Shown: positions 6,373 to 6,631 of the stretch, piece by piece
Layout: each line of letters begins with the position of its first letter
Position numbering within the stretch: the stretch's first letter is position 1
Assembly (NCBI GenBank): GCA_046597375.1
Contig: JBKJKM010000223.1
Location: 1 to 6,631 of the forward strand
Direction of reading: 5' to 3'
Length of the DNA stretch: 6,631 nt
Source of the DNA: DATLED01 sp046597375
GTDB taxonomy: Bacteria > Actinomycetota > Acidimicrobiia > Acidimicrobiales > CADCTF01
Translations under genes and position numbers: made by a program
The notes under the pieces: model-generated
Database searches by the model: none
The model's input: the letters and a program-made list of their open reading frames with translations, nothing else
Told to the model about the DNA's origin: nothing

Positions 6373-6401
6373 ACTGTCGAACATACGTTCGCCAATGTCA
6401 A
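6373..6401 (-). promoter_or_regulatory. Predicted imuA'-imuB promoter
   Basis: On the - strand a perfect -35 hexamer TTGACA (6401-6396) is followed after 17 bases by GACAGT (6378-6373), a -10 with the key second-position A and final T. Six bases separate the -10 from the GTG at 6366, so the expected transcription start coincides with the start codon. This is the arrangement of a leaderless gene, common in actinobacteria. Confidence 0.7.
6377..6392. promoter_or_regulatory. LexA-binding SOS box of imuA'
   Basis: TCGAACATACGTTCGC matches the mycobacterial LexA consensus TCGAAC-N4-GTTCGA at 11 of 12 half-site positions and fits the Gram-positive pattern CGAACRNRYGTTYG without a mismatch (6378-6391). 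It fills most of the spacer between the -35 and -10 of the imuA' promoter, so bound LexA would block RNA polymerase. Mycobacterial imuA'-imuB is known to be LexA-controlled, which supports the assignment. Confidence 0.9.
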
Positions 6402-6454
6402 CCCGACAGGCGGAAGGACACAAGCCCGGCCAGGGTTGCGGGAGGAGCCATGGG

Positions 6455-6460
6455 TAGCAT
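6455..6460 (+). promoter_or_regulatory. Predicted -10 element of the 54-residue membrane protein gene
   Basis: TAGCAT resembles the -10 consensus (T1, A2, A5 and T6 match) and ends six bases before the ATG at 6467, placing the expected transcription start on that codon. No clear -35 lies at the right distance. The only Shine-Dalgarno-like stretch, GGAGGAG at 6441-6447, is 19 bases from the ATG, too far to serve it, so a leaderless message is the simplest reading. Confidence 0.5.
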
Positions 6461-6466
6461 CCGGGC

Positions 6467-6631
6467 ATGCTCGCCGCCGTCGAAGCCGTGGTACTCGCCG
6501 CCGTCGAAGCCGAGGAACGGGTCAAGCCGCTCTCGGGTCAGGCGATGCTGATCACGCTCGGGCTCATCGTGGTGGTCTGCGCCGCCATCCTGTTGGCGGG
6601 CTTCGGGTACTTCTCGTCCTCTGACGACTAG
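6467..6631 (+). CDS. Small single-pass membrane protein of unknown function
   Basis: This 54-residue reading frame ends exactly at the last base of the window. The N-terminus (1-22) is mostly charged or alanine-rich and includes the internally repeated LAAVEA...LAAVEAEE. Residues about 27-49 (MLITLGLIVVVCAAILLAGFGYF) form one transmembrane helix in pieces, followed by an acidic tail SSSDD. An in-frame TAG at 6455-6457 leaves ATG 6467 as the first start. A competing ATG at 6450, in another frame, gives a basic Ser/Pro/Arg-rich peptide that looks non-coding. The gene is divergent from imuA' and shares its roughly 100-bp promoter region, including the LexA box, so a link to the SOS response is possible but unproven. 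I recognise no family. Confidence 0.65.
   Translation: MLAAVEAVVLAAVEAEERVKPLSGQAMLITLGLIVVVCAAILLAGFGYFSSSDD
6470..6512 (+). repeat. Internal 19-bp direct repeat (period 24) in the small membrane protein gene
   Basis: CTCGCCGCCGTCGAAGCCG occurs exactly at 6470-6488 and 6494-6512. The 24-base period keeps the frame, so the protein carries LAAVEA twice, eight residues apart. Identity at every base, including third codon positions, suggests a recent local duplication rather than protein-level constraint alone. Confidence 0.85.

Noticed and set aside
6450..6560. Competing + strand start at ATG 6450 close to GGAGGAG.
   Set aside because: The Shine-Dalgarno-like stretch is only two bases from the ATG, and the short product is a basic Ser/Pro/Arg peptide without features, whereas the 6467 frame gives a clear membrane helix.

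Overview
The window is very GC-rich, densely coded DNA with the GC-ending codon use of a high-GC actinomycete. Three signs point to Actinomycetota: an ImuA'/ImuB pair of the mycobacterial type, a LexA box of the Gram-positive CGAAC-N4-GTTCG class, and two genes that look leaderless. An uncultured Acidimicrobiia-like lineage would fit, but nothing in the window fixes the order or genus.

Bases 1-3870 (+ strand) are the distal part of a tightly coupled catabolic-type operon. In order it holds the C-terminus of an Old Yellow Enzyme-like NADH:flavin oxidoreductase, a complete Gfo/Idh/MocA-family NAD(P)-dependent dehydrogenase, a DUF6807 ('PmoA family', PF14100-like) protein, a 476-residue uncharacterised protein with a probable alpha-helical barrel and a beta-rich C-terminus, and a 154-residue uncharacterised protein. 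Every junction is a 4- or 8-base start/stop overlap, so the five products probably serve one pathway. The likely theme is modification or breakdown of a sugar, glycoside or similar polyol, but the substrate cannot be read from the sequence.

Bases 3871-4049 separate two convergent units. They hold a perfect 19-bp tandem repeat, whose first copy contains the stop codon of the last operon gene, followed at once by a perfect 14-bp-stem hairpin.

Bases 4050-6366 (- strand) are an imuA'-imuB mutagenic-repair operon: a RecA-like accessory protein that has lost its Walker A motif and a catalytically dead Y-family polymerase that keeps a beta-clamp-binding motif. Its promoter has a perfect TTGACA, with a LexA box between the -35 and -10 elements and the predicted transcription start on a GTG start codon. 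The 100-bp gap between imuA' and imuB is largely filled by three copies of an 18-20-bp repeat. In the imuA'-imuB mRNA these could form two mutually exclusive long hairpins just upstream of the imuB start, which is the most unusual structure in the window.

Bases 6467-6631 (+ strand) encode a 54-residue single-pass membrane protein, divergent from imuA', apparently also leaderless and sharing the roughly 100-bp promoter region that contains the LexA box. No dnaE2, the usual polymerase partner of ImuA'/ImuB, is present in the window.
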